The position numbers and the translations under genes are program-made. A stretch of DNA of 64,000 nucleotides, taken from assembly GCA_021325095.1 (NCBI GenBank), contig JAJPHV010000106.1, positions 1 to 64,000 on the forward strand. The letters are read 5' to 3'. Source of the stretch: Chloroflexota bacterium (lineage in GTDB: Bacteria > Chloroflexota > Anaerolineae > Aggregatilineales > UBA2796). The notes under the pieces were generated by a model, which was not told where the DNA came from, made no database searches, and saw only the letters and a program-made list of their open reading frames with translations. Below, one piece after another: positions 8,927 through 17,933 of the stretch; position 1 is the stretch's first letter, and every line of letters begins with the position of its first letter.

Positions 8927-9346
8927 CTAATGTTTGGGCAACCAACACGCTCCAAAGGTAACGTGCAAAATCTGCCGGGCATCGAACTGATCCAGCAAAG
9001 TTACCATGTCGCGGTCGACAACCTTGTCAGGGTCTGGCGCACGGTCTAGCCGTCCTGAAACAAGGTAAGTCGCTTTGCCGGTGTCAGACTGACTGCGTGC
9101 AAATCTGTAGAGTTCACGCGCGAAGGCGGGATCCAAAGCTGCCGCTGTCCACAATGCTTCTAGCCAACTTGTGCCAGCCGTCTTGAGGTGGATCGACCCA
9201 TCTGTCTGGCGGGCAGCGATGGGATAGGCGCTAAACTTGTCGGAACCTGAATGTAAACTCAGCTTGTAAGGGCCGAAAAGGCGGGCAATCGCCGCGTGGA
9301 TCGCGAAATCTTCCTCAGATGCGGTTAATGCTTCCGCTGGCCCCAA
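8927..9346 (-). pseudogene. fragment of tagaturonate epimerase (UxaE-like)
   Basis: The 139-codon frame has the UxaE-family signature YKLSLHSGSDKFSAYP and the following KTAGTSWLEALWTAA and RQILHVTFG segments. UxaE proteins are around 480 residues, so about the first 330 residues and the last stretch after HVTFG are missing. An in-frame TAA lies directly upstream of the first usable TTG. It follows the L-galactonate-dehydrogenase-like gene in the same direction. Those two enzymes would act in sequence (L-galactonate to D-tagaturonate to D-fructuronate), so it is best read as a decayed operon partner. The family call rests on recalled motifs. Confidence 0.7.
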
Positions 9347-9401
9347 TTAAGCTGTTACCCTTTGCTTTTGAAGTAACTATACAAAAGCGATAGGTTTGTT
9401 G

Positions 9402-10421
9402 CTAGAACCTCATCATTGCCTTGACAACATTCGCTCCTGGCTCAACCCAGTGGCGGAAATCCTGAACCAACTGCTGGGCCGAAACTCGATGGGTGATCCA
9501 GGGTAAGACATCCACCATCGCACTATCCAGTAACATCATTACCTGATCAAAATCCTGTGACGTGGCGTTTCTACTCGCAAGCAGTGTAATCTCACGCCTG
9601 TGAAATTCCGGGTCGCTAAATGTGACATCCCCGTTTACTAATCCTACGAACACGAGGCGGCCACCATGAGCGACATAGCTGAAAGACTGCTTCATGGATT
9701 GGAGGCTTCCTGTTGCATCGAAGACCACTGCGGGGAGGCTGTCAGGCACTATCGCATTCAGGCGTTCAAGCAGATTTTGTTCAGCCCGGATAGTATGTTC
9801 AATGCCCAGATATCGCCGTGCGAAGTCAAGACGCTGGTCACTAAGATCGGCGACGATTACCTGCGCTCCTGCCTGTTGAGCAAATAAGCTTACGCCCAGG
9901 CCAATCGGTCCCACCCCAACCACCATCACGTACTCGCCCGGGATAATTTGGGCGCGACGAACGGCATGGGCACCAATGCTCAACATTTCGACCAATGCCA
10001 GTGCATCGTCATCAAGGTTGGATTTACGTACCTTATCGAGTGGAACGTTGATCAGTTCTTGCATTCCGCCGTCCTGATGCACGCCGATAACTTGCATATG
10101 CTCGCAGCAGTTTTCGAAGCCCCGCTGACAAGCACCGCATTTTCCACAGTTGAGGTACGGCTGAATACAACATCTGTCGCCGACTAGAAGCGTACAGGAT
10201 TGCTGCGTCGGCCCAATCTGCACAATTTCAGCGGCTAATTCATGTCCCAATATGCGCGGATACTTAAAGAAGGGCTGATTACCCTGGAAAGCATGTAGGT
10301 CGGTACCACAAATTCCTACCTGTCGAATGCGTACCTGTACCTCATCTACGCCGGGCGCATTCGGTGGTGGTGTATCTTCTAGGCGCAGTACTCCTGGTTC
10401 AACGAGGATGATAGATTTCAC
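9402..10421 (-). CDS. zinc-dependent dehydrogenase, L-galactonate 5-dehydrogenase-like
   Basis: This 339-residue medium-chain dehydrogenase has the catalytic zinc ligands Cys38 and the GHE motif at 59-61. The structural zinc site is Cys92, 95, 98 and 106, and a Rossmann motif VGVGPIGLG follows. Segments such as HAFQGNQPFFKYPRILGHE, VIGVHQDGG and VGLVNGDVTFSDPEFH closely resemble E. coli LgoD (YjjN) as I recall it. It probably oxidises a sugar acid such as L-galactonate or L-fuconate with NAD. It starts with GTG. The promoter and palindrome at 10654-10689 and the divergent GntR gene point to GntR control. Confidence 0.85.
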   Translation of the reverse strand: MKSIILVEPGVLRLEDTPPPNAPGVDEVQVRIRQVGICGTDLHAFQGNQPFFKYPRILGHELAAEIVQIGPTQQSCTLLVGDRCCIQPYLNCGKCGACQRGFENCCEHMQVIGVHQDGGMQELINVPLDKVRKSNLDDDALALVEMLSIGAHAVRRAQIIPGEYVMVVGVGPIGLGVSLFAQQAGAQVIVADLSDQRLDFARRYLGIEHTIRAEQNLLERLNAIVPDSLPAVVFDATGSLQSMKQSFSYVAHGGRLVFVGLVNGDVTFSDPEFHRREITLLASRNATSQDFDQVMMLLDSAMVDVLPWITHRVSAQQLVQDFRHWVEPGANVVKAMMRF

Positions 10422-10653
10422 TTGGTTTGCTCTCCCGACGTCACCCGAAATTTACAGCGTTCTATCTGTTTTCGACTTGCTCGCTATCGATTACGGAGCA
10501 AGACTCAACTGCAGATGGTTGATTCAACACCTCTTACGGATGGCACAGGTTGTTGATTGAGTTGATGTCCTGGAAAGTCAGAAGCTGGGATCAGAGATTA
10601 TTCACTGTCGAACGTTGAATCGACAGTACTCTTTCAACACCAGCCGGGCAATA

Positions 10654-10689
10654 ACATGTAATATATTACATGTGATATTTACATGTCAA
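10654..10689 (-). promoter_or_regulatory. promoter of the dehydrogenase gene with overlapping 20-bp palindrome
   Basis: On the minus strand TTGACA lies at 10689-10684 and TATATT at 10665-10660, with an 18-bp spacer. The perfect palindrome ACATGTAATATATTACATGT at 10654-10673 covers the -10 box, as expected for a repressor site. A further ACATGT half-site lies at 10681-10686 inside the -35 region. The gap from 10422 to 10869 also contains the rightward promoter described next; nothing else was recognised in it. Confidence 0.7.
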
Positions 10690-10755
10690 GGGGTATCTAT
10701 CAAGATCTTCAGCAAGGTGCGAAAAAGGATCGCCAGGGAGAGGCCGGACAACCAC

Positions 10756-10786
10756 ATTTGACATCTAACATGTCAAATATTATGAT
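10756..10786 (+). promoter_or_regulatory. promoter of the GntR gene with overlapping palindrome
   Basis: TTGACA at 10758-10763 and TATGAT at 10781-10786 are separated by 17 bp. An inverted repeat, ATTTGACAT and ATGTCAAAT around a 5-bp centre (10756-10778), covers the -35 box and most of the spacer. It shares the ACAT/ATGT arms with the palindrome on the opposite promoter, which suggests autoregulation by the GntR protein encoded at 10870. Confidence 0.7.
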
Positions 10787-10869
10787 CGCGGCAGTCTTTA
10801 TGGTCGGCTGCTTAAGAATCGCTAGACGCGCTTCGCTCGGTCATTACTTAGAAATTGTGGGCCAGCAAT

Positions 10870-11574
10870 ATGGCAAAACCCTACGAAAACACAGAATCTG
10901 AAACCGTTCATTACACATCAATTAACGAGCAGGTATACACCATCGTCAAAAGACGAATCATTGAACGTCGCTTCCCTGCTGGGGCCAAGTTGGACATCAA
11001 TGCGCTGGCTGACGAACTCGGCGTCAGCCGAATGCCCGTGGTGGACGCGCTCACACGCCTGGAGACGGAGGGCCTCGTTGAACGGCGCAACCGCGTAGGG
11101 ACATTTGTAACGCCCATGGACCGCATCCGCTATGAAGAAATCTATGCAGCTCGTGAGATGATCGAACAGTGGGCCGCCAAACCGATCATTGAACGGATTT
11201 CGGATGAAGATATTTCTGGACTTTGGCGTGTATTGGAACAGACCCGGCTACTTCTGGAGAACGTTTCAGAGGATACGTTCGATTACCAGCGATTCAGCGA
11301 ATATGACGGCATTTTTCACCTATCTCTTATTAAGCTATGTGGAAATTCTTACATTATCAATTTCTACGCGTCCATGAACAGCCATGTTCAGATCGTGCGG
11401 GTCTTATCACTTGCGGCACTAAAACGCAGTCGGGAGACCCAAATCGAGCACGAAAACATTGTACGGGCATACGAATCCCGTGACGTTGAAAAAGTCCGCC
11501 TGGCTCAGTCTATCCATCTTGAAAAGAGCAGGGTTGGCGTTCTCAAGACGCTAGAACTCCACGAAAATCTATGA
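10870..11574 (+). CDS. GntR-family regulator, FadR/FCD type
   Basis: This 234-residue protein has an N-terminal winged helix with VKRRIIERRFPAGAKLDINALADELGVSRMPVVDALTRLETEGLVERRNRVGTFV, and an all-helical FCD ligand-binding domain from about residue 75. FCD regulators commonly sense sugar acids or other organic acids and repress divergent catabolic genes. It faces the L-galactonate-dehydrogenase-like gene, and both promoters carry related palindromes. The ATG at 10870 is preferred to a TTG five codons upstream. An aldonate or uronate effector is inferred from context. Confidence 0.9.
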   Translation: MAKPYENTESETVHYTSINEQVYTIVKRRIIERRFPAGAKLDINALADELGVSRMPVVDALTRLETEGLVERRNRVGTFVTPMDRIRYEEIYAAREMIEQWAAKPIIERISDEDISGLWRVLEQTRLLLENVSEDTFDYQRFSEYDGIFHLSLIKLCGNSYIINFYASMNSHVQIVRVLSLAALKRSRETQIEHENIVRAYESRDVEKVRLAQSIHLEKSRVGVLKTLELHENL

Positions 11575-11796
11575 GGCGCGCTGCCTAATCCGTCCTGCCC
11601 AGGCAACTTCTGATTTCGCCCACCACCTCCGCTGGCTAGATAACCTGCAACTCATGAAACGTTGCTGATCCTGCGACGGATGAGGCCACCTTATGCCTCC
11701 CGTGAGTTAGAGGACAACCGGTGCCAGCGCCGAATGGCGGCTATACACAGCCTCCCAGCCAGCCCACACCATTTGAGCAGACCTTCCAACAAACGC

Positions 11797-11862
11797 TTGA
11801 CAGCAGAGCAGAAACCTTCTATTCTGTTAAATGCAGCATGCAACATGTAACATCCTAGATGT
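11797..11862 (+). promoter_or_regulatory. promoter and inverted repeat upstream of the first ribose-type importer
   Basis: TTGACA at 11797-11802 and TATTCT at 11820-11825 are 17 bp apart. About 25 bp further on, ACATC-CTA-GATGT (11850-11862) forms an inverted repeat, and AACATGTAA next to it (11842-11850) resembles half of the palindrome at 10654-10673. The GntR protein upstream may therefore also act here. The 533-base gap from 11575 to 12107 contains no gene I can support. The leader is about 275 bases long. Confidence 0.55.
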
Positions 11863-12107
11863 AAAATGAAAAATATTACAACACAGCCACCATAGTGGTT
11901 TTGTAACCTTCGTAGGTCACAACATTTCATCGCGCCAAATGGAGCTAAACCAGCAAGTTCTGGCCTTGTCCAAAATATGCCGCGTTGGCCTGATTAATTG
12001 TTGTCTACTCACCAGGAGGTGACGCAAATCCATTACGCATTATTTCACAAGAAGTCACAGCGAATTCGGTCTGGCACTTCATCTATTCAGGTTTATGGAG
12101 GATTAAG

Positions 12108-13184
12108 ATGTTCAAAAAACTAAGTTTAGCCACCTTTATGGGCTGCGCGGTCCTTGTCATCGCAATGTGGGCAACCGGCAATACCGCACAGGCTCAAGAT
12201 AGCACACCGGCAGCAACAATGGCAGCCACCGAAACCGCTGCTCCACTTTGCGGCCCACTTGCATCGCTAGTTGTCATTCCTGCTACCCCTGATCCAGCGA
12301 ATGCTTCTAGAGGGCCAATTGTCTACGTGCCAAAGTCTACTGATGCGAGCTATTGGCTTGCTGTCCGAAAGGGCGTCGACACGCGGGCTAAGGAACTAGG
12401 CTACAAATCCGACTATCAGGGGCCTGCTAAAGCAGCGGATATTGCGGGTCAGGTGAATCTCGTTACCAACCTGATTACCAGCAAGCCCGCGGGAATTTTG
12501 TTGTCCGCCAGTGACACAAAAGCACTGGTTGCCCCAGCTAAAGCTGCGGCCAAAGCCGGTGTCCCACTTGTCACGGTTGATGCCGGCATTGAGGGAAATG
12601 ACGCACTTGCTTATATTGCTACCGATAATGTGGCCGCCGCCGGGGTGGCAGCCGATACCCTGGCTAAACTGGTTGGTGATAAGGGTAAAGTCGGAGACCT
12701 GGGATTAGACGCTGGCTCCCAGACTGGTATCGAACGTGAGCAGGGCTTTGTGGATGCCATGCAGAAGAATCATCCCAACATCACAGTCGTACCTGTCCAG
12801 TACACCAAAGGCTGCGATCCAGCAACGGCGCTTAATACGGCAACCGACATCCTGACGGCAAACCCTGATCTGGTCGGATTCTACAGCGCAGGCGGCCCCT
12901 GTGCTCTGGGTATCGCGCAAGCAGTTAAGGCCAAAAAGCTGGAGGGCAAAGTCAAGATCGTGACCTTCGATGCCATTACGGAATCACTGCCCTTGTTCGA
13001 GGACGGCACAATCACGGCAATGGTCGCTCAGGATCCCTTCCAGATGGGCTATTGCGGTGCTACCGTCATCGACGCGGTCATTCACGGAGTTAAGCTGCCT
13101 GACACCAAGGTCGGTATCGGCGTGACGGTCATCACGAAGGACAACTACAAGTCGCCTGCTGTTCAGAAATTGCTCAATCCATAA
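12108..13184 (+). CDS. sugar-binding protein of a ribose-type ABC importer
   Basis: This 358-residue secreted protein has a Sec signal peptide over residues 1-30 ending in AQAQ, then a short Thr/Ala-rich linker and a type I periplasmic binding fold of the RbsB/ChvE group. Typical segments are GPIVYVPKSTDASYWLAVRKGVDTRAKELGY and KIVTFDAITESLPLFEDGTITAMVAQDPFQMGY. GGAGG lies six bases before the ATG. It precedes a duplicated ATPase and a permease in the same direction and should deliver a monosaccharide to them. Which sugar is bound cannot be told. Confidence 0.92.
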   Translation: MFKKLSLATFMGCAVLVIAMWATGNTAQAQDSTPAATMAATETAAPLCGPLASLVVIPATPDPANASRGPIVYVPKSTDASYWLAVRKGVDTRAKELGYKSDYQGPAKAADIAGQVNLVTNLITSKPAGILLSASDTKALVAPAKAAAKAGVPLVTVDAGIEGNDALAYIATDNVAAAGVAADTLAKLVGDKGKVGDLGLDAGSQTGIEREQGFVDAMQKNHPNITVVPVQYTKGCDPATALNTATDILTANPDLVGFYSAGGPCALGIAQAVKAKKLEGKVKIVTFDAITESLPLFEDGTITAMVAQDPFQMGYCGATVIDAVIHGVKLPDTKVGIGVTVITKDNYKSPAVQKLLNP

Positions 13185-13262
13185 GCTGGATAAGCGCGCT
13201 CCGCAACCTTGAAATATGAGTCATGCGGAAACCCCTTCCTCCCCATCTCGCCATGCTCGACT

Positions 13263-13284
13263 CCCGCGCTTCACGAAGAGCGGG
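13263..13284. repeat. GC-rich hairpin, member of a dispersed repeat family
   Basis: CCCGCGCTTC and GAAGAGCGGG form ten-base arms with one mismatch around a two-base loop, followed by TTGGGGAGTTAGTCAA. The layout, a CT-rich left flank followed by a G-rich right flank ending in GTNAG(G)NNAAC-like sequence, is shared with repeats at 18030, 19241 and 39328. It lies between the binding protein and ATPase genes and could reduce read-through or stabilise the upstream mRNA. Confidence 0.45.
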
Positions 13285-13401
13285 TTGGGGAGTTAGTCAA
13301 TCTGCACCGGCAATCCAAGATGCAACGGCGTGGGCGACTCATGTTTCAAGGTACACAAATTGTCATCTCTATATCAAGCACAATGAGGGTCATTTCCCGC
13401 G

Positions 13402-14919
13402 GTGGACGAAAAACGTGTTCCCTTGCTTGAAATGCGCAACATCCGCAAATCATTCTTTGGGATTCCTGTCCTACAGGACGTCAACTTTGACCTGTATCCC
13501 GGCGAGGTACACATCCTATTGGGTGAGAACGGTGCTGGTAAATCGACGCTGATGAAGATTTTGAGCGCCGCTTATCGGCTCGATGCTGGGCAGATCATCA
13601 TTGATGGTCAGGAACAGCATTATCGAGTTCCCGCAGATGCCCAGAAAGCAGGCATTAGCACCATCTATCAGCATTTCAATCAATGTCCCCATTTGACCGT
13701 TGCAGAGAATATATTCCTAGGGCGACCACCACGCACACGCTTTGGCCTCATCAATTGGCAGAAAATGAACCACGATGCCAGGGTAGCCTTGTCCAACGTC
13801 AGCACCAATCTTGATCCACGTATGAGAATTGGAACGTTGAGCGTTGCGTCACGCCAGGTGGTCGAGATAGTTTCCGCCATCAGTCGCCGCACGCGTATTC
13901 TGGTGATGGATGAACCCACAGCGGCCCTGAGTGAACAGGAAGTCCAGCGCTTGTTTGAGCTGATTCATAGCCTGACTGAGCGAGGCGTTGGCATCATCTA
14001 TATCTCGCATCGCCTGGAAGAACTCCAAAGCGTAGGGGATCGGGTGACTGTGCTGCGTGACGGTCGAAACATGGGCACCCACAAAATTGCGGAAGTTGGC
14101 CTCGACAGTTTGGTACGTTTGATGATCGGGCGAGACCTACATCAGACACACCTAACTCCATTGCCAGCCGATACGCCCGAAACGCTGCGCGTTGAAAAGC
14201 TAACCAGACGCGGCCAATTTGAGTCCGTCAGCTTCTCGGTACGACGGGGGGAGATTGTCGGGATATCAGGCCTGATGGGTTCCGGACGAACAGAGTTGGC
14301 ACAATCAATCTTTGGCGTCCACGTCCCTGACTCCGGCGAAATCTATGTTCGCGGACAGCGCGTCAACATTCGCATCCCTGGCGACGCCGTAAAGCTGGGG
14401 ATTGGGTTTTTAACCGAAGATCGGCTTGGTGACGGTCTCGGTGCCAGCATGAGCATTCGGGAAAACATGTCGTTGCCAATGTGGGCCAGCGGGCAGGGTT
14501 ATGCATATGGTTTGTTCCTGAATAGGCGCAAGGAGCGCCAACTTAGCGACGATTACGGACGCCGCTTGAATGTTCGTGCAGCAACCATGAGCCTGCCTGT
14601 CCGGTACTTGAGCGGCGGCAACCAACAGAAGGTTGTTCTGGCAAAGTGGCTAATTGCTCGTTGCTCTATTCTGATTGTGGATGAGCCAACTGCCGGTATT
14701 GACATCGGCGCGAAGGAAGAAGTCCACCGCCTGCTCATCCACTTTGCGCGCCAGGAAGGTGGAACTGTCATCATGATTTCGTCCGACTTACCAGAAGTGT
14801 TGAAGCTCAGTGACCGGATACTTGTTATGGCTGAAGGACGATTGGTCAAAGAGTTACAGCGCATCGAGGCAACTGAAGAAATCGTTATGGGCCATTCATT
14901 ACAAACAATTAGAGGCTAA
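13402..14919 (+). CDS. duplicated ABC ATPase of a monosaccharide importer (RbsA/MglA type)
   Basis: This 505-residue protein contains two fused nucleotide-binding domains. The first has Walker A GENGAGKST at residues 41-49 and Walker B ILVMDEPTAAL. The second has the degenerate P-loop GLMGSGRTEL near residue 291, which is normal for this family, with signature LSGGNQQKV near 403 and ILIVDEPTAGIDIG. It energises the import system with the adjoining permease. GTG at 13402 is the assumed start, with GAGGG about twelve bases upstream. An ATG ten codons downstream is possible. It lies 217 bases after the binding protein. Confidence 0.93.
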   Translation: MDEKRVPLLEMRNIRKSFFGIPVLQDVNFDLYPGEVHILLGENGAGKSTLMKILSAAYRLDAGQIIIDGQEQHYRVPADAQKAGISTIYQHFNQCPHLTVAENIFLGRPPRTRFGLINWQKMNHDARVALSNVSTNLDPRMRIGTLSVASRQVVEIVSAISRRTRILVMDEPTAALSEQEVQRLFELIHSLTERGVGIIYISHRLEELQSVGDRVTVLRDGRNMGTHKIAEVGLDSLVRLMIGRDLHQTHLTPLPADTPETLRVEKLTRRGQFESVSFSVRRGEIVGISGLMGSGRTELAQSIFGVHVPDSGEIYVRGQRVNIRIPGDAVKLGIGFLTEDRLGDGLGASMSIRENMSLPMWASGQGYAYGLFLNRRKERQLSDDYGRRLNVRAATMSLPVRYLSGGNQQKVVLAKWLIARCSILIVDEPTAGIDIGAKEEVHRLLIHFARQEGGTVIMISSDLPEVLKLSDRILVMAEGRLVKELQRIEATEEIVMGHSLQTIRG

Positions 14920-14924
14920 TTCCC

Positions 14925-15932
14925 ATGACAGAAATGCTGCAAAATGAGCAATTGAGCAAAAGTAGCCCTATCAGGCGCTCTCATCATTGGTTGCGTGAAT
15001 TTCAGCAACATCCAGCCGTTTCTTTGACTGCCATTTTGCTTTTAATGTGGCTTATCCTTTCTCGGTTGTCACCATACTTTTTTACGCTGGGCAATGTCCT
15101 GGAAATTACCTTACAAGCCGCTGTGGTGGCGATGATTGCTGCGGGCGAGACCTTTGTCATTTTATCTGGCGGCATTGATCTATCTGTTGGATCGATTTTT
15201 GCGATGAGTGCCATGGCAGCCGGGCTGGTCATGCAAGCCCAGATGCCCGTTCCTGTCGTGCTCGCCGCCGGATTGCTCACCGGCGCACTTTGCGGATTCG
15301 CCAACGGATTGGGTGTAAGCAAACTTCAACTGCCGCCATTCATTGTCACGCTGGGCTCGATGAGCATATTGCGGGGATTTGCGCTGCTCGTCAACAAGGG
15401 CATTCCCATTTTTGGCGCGAATCCCGATTTCGCTTTTCTGGGTCAGGGGCGCGTCTTTGACCTGCTCCCCGTGCCCTCGCTGATCGTGCTGGGCGTATAT
15501 ATTTTGTGCTGGTTCATATTGCGCCAAACACCATTTGGACGCTTCACCTATGCTATCGGCAGCAATCCTGAAGCCGCACGCCTGGCCGGTGTCGGTATGG
15601 TGCGCCAGACTATCGGCATCTATGTCCTGTGTGGTACGCTGGCTGGCCTGGCAGGCATGACGGAAGCCTCTCGCCTTAGCAGTGCTCAACCGGCGGGTGG
15701 GGTTGGTCTTGAACTGGATGCCATTGGCGCGGTAGTCATTGGCGGGACAAGCCTCTTCGGTGGCGAGGGCAATATTCTGGCTACGCTGGTTGGTGCGCTG
15801 TTGATCGCAACCATACGCAACGGCTTGAACATTGTCGGCATAGAAGCGTTCTGGCAAAACGTGGTGACGGGATTCATTATAGTTTTGGCAGTGTATCTGG
15901 ATCGATTGCGTCGTGTCCATCGGGCCGCATAG
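14925..15932 (+). CDS. monosaccharide ABC permease (RbsC type)
   Basis: This 335-residue integral membrane protein belongs to the branched-chain amino acid/ribose permease family. Typical segments are TFVILSGGIDLSVGSIFAMSAM, GLGVSKLQLPPFIVTLGSMSILRG and IGAVVIGGTSLFGGEGNILATLVGALLIATIRNGLNIVG. It has about eight to ten hydrophobic segments. The ATG lies five bases after the ATPase stop, so the two are co-translated. A single permease here implies a homodimeric channel. Confidence 0.93.
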   Translation: MTEMLQNEQLSKSSPIRRSHHWLREFQQHPAVSLTAILLLMWLILSRLSPYFFTLGNVLEITLQAAVVAMIAAGETFVILSGGIDLSVGSIFAMSAMAAGLVMQAQMPVPVVLAAGLLTGALCGFANGLGVSKLQLPPFIVTLGSMSILRGFALLVNKGIPIFGANPDFAFLGQGRVFDLLPVPSLIVLGVYILCWFILRQTPFGRFTYAIGSNPEAARLAGVGMVRQTIGIYVLCGTLAGLAGMTEASRLSSAQPAGGVGLELDAIGAVVIGGTSLFGGEGNILATLVGALLIATIRNGLNIVGIEAFWQNVVTGFIIVLAVYLDRLRRVHRAA

Positions 15933-16051
15933 ATTCTATGCACTGGAAGTCGCCCTCAGCGAGAATTGTCGTTGGTTGACGATCAGAGTGCAATTCATGC
16001 GACTCAGCCGATTCTGACGCCTGCTCTAACGAATACTCGAACAGGATCCGC

Positions 16052-16097
16052 TTGACAAATCCGGGATATCCCTTACGATATTTCACATACCGTATGT
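16052..16097 (+). promoter_or_regulatory. promoter and palindrome upstream of the second GntR operon
   Basis: TTGACA at 16052-16057 and TACGAT at 16074-16079 are separated by 16 bp. ACATAC-C-GTATGT (16085-16097) is a perfect palindrome around one base and lies at the expected transcription start. Its outer arms, ACAT and ATGT, match those of the sites near 10654 and 10756. Autoregulation by the FCD-type GntR protein immediately downstream is the simplest reading. Confidence 0.65.
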
Positions 16098-16141
16098 AAA
16101 ATGTTAAATGTTACAGACCCCAAAAGAGGTTTGATCAATCA

Positions 16142-16891
16142 TTGACTGATTTTGCGCCAATACGCGCCAATCTTGGACAGCAAGTCTTTGAACACCTGCG
16201 TGAGCGGATTTATCGCATGGAAATTGAGCCAGGTACACGCCTGGGTGTTGGAGAAGTCGCCGACGAACTTGGCGTAAGTCGAAGTCCGGTGCGCGACGCT
16301 TTCCTCATGCTTATAGCGGAGGGCATTGTAGAGACGATGCCATCCGGTGCTTATCAGGTCATTCAATTCAATCGCAAATACATCGATGATGTCTTCGTGT
16401 TAAGACGAGCGCTCGAACTCGCTGCTGTCCGGCTCTGCGGCCAGAACCCCAACAAGGAGCGGGTTCTGGCATTGTACAACACATGGGAACTTCTGAAAGT
16501 GGTCGATGACACCGAGCCTGGCTTCTTGGATCGTCACGTGGAAGCAGACAATGAGTTACACCAGAGCATCGCCGAGATGAGTCAGAATCTCCTGCTAAAG
16601 AATGCGCTAGACAAAGTTGTTTCGCTTGCATCCCTCATCCGACGCTGGCAGTACAGCGGCGGAAGCCTGCATCGCCCTCTGGCGACGACTGCTGACGAGC
16701 ATCTGAAGATTCTTGATGCGCTATTGGCCCATGATGTTGATTCGGCTATTGCCGCAATGGACGATCACCTGGCATTTGCCCATGCACGTTCACTTGCCCG
16801 TCTAGACCGGCAGGCTTCGCCGACGGCTTCTATTGGCAACCTGAGAGGGAACAAAAGAAGGAAAGGAGGTCGGCTGGCAAAAGCTCGTTAG
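16142..16891 (+). CDS. GntR-family regulator, FCD type (second)
   Basis: This 249-residue regulator has a winged-helix domain (residues 12-75, with EVADELGVSRSPVRDAFLMLIAEGIVETMPSGAYQV) and a helical FCD domain. It appears to start at a TTG, since no ATG or GTG is available before the conserved helix-turn-helix; GAGG lies about twelve bases upstream. The C-terminus ends in a basic tail GNKRRKGGRLAKAR. It precedes a binding protein by 46 bases and probably heads the operon of the second monosaccharide importer. Confidence 0.9.
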   Translation: MTDFAPIRANLGQQVFEHLRERIYRMEIEPGTRLGVGEVADELGVSRSPVRDAFLMLIAEGIVETMPSGAYQVIQFNRKYIDDVFVLRRALELAAVRLCGQNPNKERVLALYNTWELLKVVDDTEPGFLDRHVEADNELHQSIAEMSQNLLLKNALDKVVSLASLIRRWQYSGGSLHRPLATTADEHLKILDALLAHDVDSAIAAMDDHLAFAHARSLARLDRQASPTASIGNLRGNKRRKGGRLAKAR

Positions 16892-16937
16892 TTGACCGTT
16901 TGTCCACAAGCTTTTTTAAGGAAGTCGAGGTTAAAAA

Positions 16938-17933
16938 ATGTCAAATCAAGTGACTCGCCGCACTTTTCTAAAAAGCGCAACAGTCGCCGCCGTTGCCCCT
17001 GTCGTGCCGACGTTTGATGTTCACCAACCGGGTGTCCGTCCGGCACGGGCGATGGCAAAAGACTCCTATAAGATGGTCTTCATCCAGTTCATGCCGCACA
17101 CCGTGCCCGCCGCCTGGAGCAAAGGCATTGAAGATGTTTTGAAAGTCCAGGCCAATGTTGATTACCAGTTGCTGGATGGGCAGGCCAAAGTCGACACGCA
17201 AATCACGTTGATGGACACTGCTATCAACCAGGCAGTCGACGCCATCTTCCTGCAACCTGTCGACAGCGTGGCGGTTGGCCCATCCATCAAGAAGGCTAAG
17301 GATGCCGGTATCCCCGTCATCACGTTAAATATCGATTCCACCGAGCCACACGCTGCGCACGTGGAAATGAACCATTACTATGGCGCCATCGACATCGGCA
17401 AGAAGATGGGCGAGATGCTGGGTGGCAAGGGCAACGTGGTCATCCTCAATGCACCGCCTGGCATCATCATTCGTGACCAGCGCACCAATGGCTTCAAGGA
17501 TGGGCTGAAGAACTACCCGAATATCAAGATCGTGGCTGATCAGGCAGCGGACTGGGATCGCAAGAAAGCCCAAGATGTGTTATCGGCATTGATGGCCGCC
17601 AATAAAGACATTCAAGGGGTCTATGGGGTCAACGACTCGATGGCCCTGGGTGCAGTGGATGTGCTGAAGGCGGCTGGACAGATCGGCAAGGTGATCGTTT
17701 TTGGCAATGATGGCGAGAAAGATGCCCTTGAGTCGATAGCCGCTGGCGAACTGACGGGTACACAATATACCGATGTGTATCAGCAGGGACGTTTTGCTGC
17801 TTCGATTGCCACTGCGTTAGCAACAGGCGGTGTATCGGCCCAGGCATTTCAGAATCAAGGCCATCTGTTAATGCCATATTTCATCCTGACGAAGGAGAAC
17901 GTCGGCCAGATTCAAGACAACCAGCGCTGGTAA
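16938..17933 (+). CDS. Tat-exported monosaccharide-binding protein
   Basis: This 331-residue RbsB-type binding protein begins with a twin-arginine signal, TRRTFLKSATVAAVAPVVP (Arg7 and Arg8), so it should be folded before export. The mature part has the typical DAIFLQPVDSVAVGPSIKKAKDAGIPVITLN and GVYGVNDSMALGAVDVLKAAGQIGKVIVFGNDG segments. It lies behind the second GntR regulator and ahead of the LacI gene and the permease-ATPase-permease block at 19314-22892. The ligand is unknown. Tat rather than Sec export distinguishes it from the binding protein at 12108. Confidence 0.92.
   Translation: MSNQVTRRTFLKSATVAAVAPVVPTFDVHQPGVRPARAMAKDSYKMVFIQFMPHTVPAAWSKGIEDVLKVQANVDYQLLDGQAKVDTQITLMDTAINQAVDAIFLQPVDSVAVGPSIKKAKDAGIPVITLNIDSTEPHAAHVEMNHYYGAIDIGKKMGEMLGGKGNVVILNAPPGIIIRDQRTNGFKDGLKNYPNIKIVADQAADWDRKKAQDVLSALMAANKDIQGVYGVNDSMALGAVDVLKAAGQIGKVIVFGNDGEKDALESIAAGELTGTQYTDVYQQGRFAASIATALATGGVSAQAFQNQGHLLMPYFILTKENVGQIQDNQRW

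Noticed and set aside
15180..15920. Minus-strand 246-codon frame opposite a permease
   Set aside because: It is a shadow of the permease helices; the opposite strand of hydrophobic codons gives Gln/His/Arg-rich sequence.
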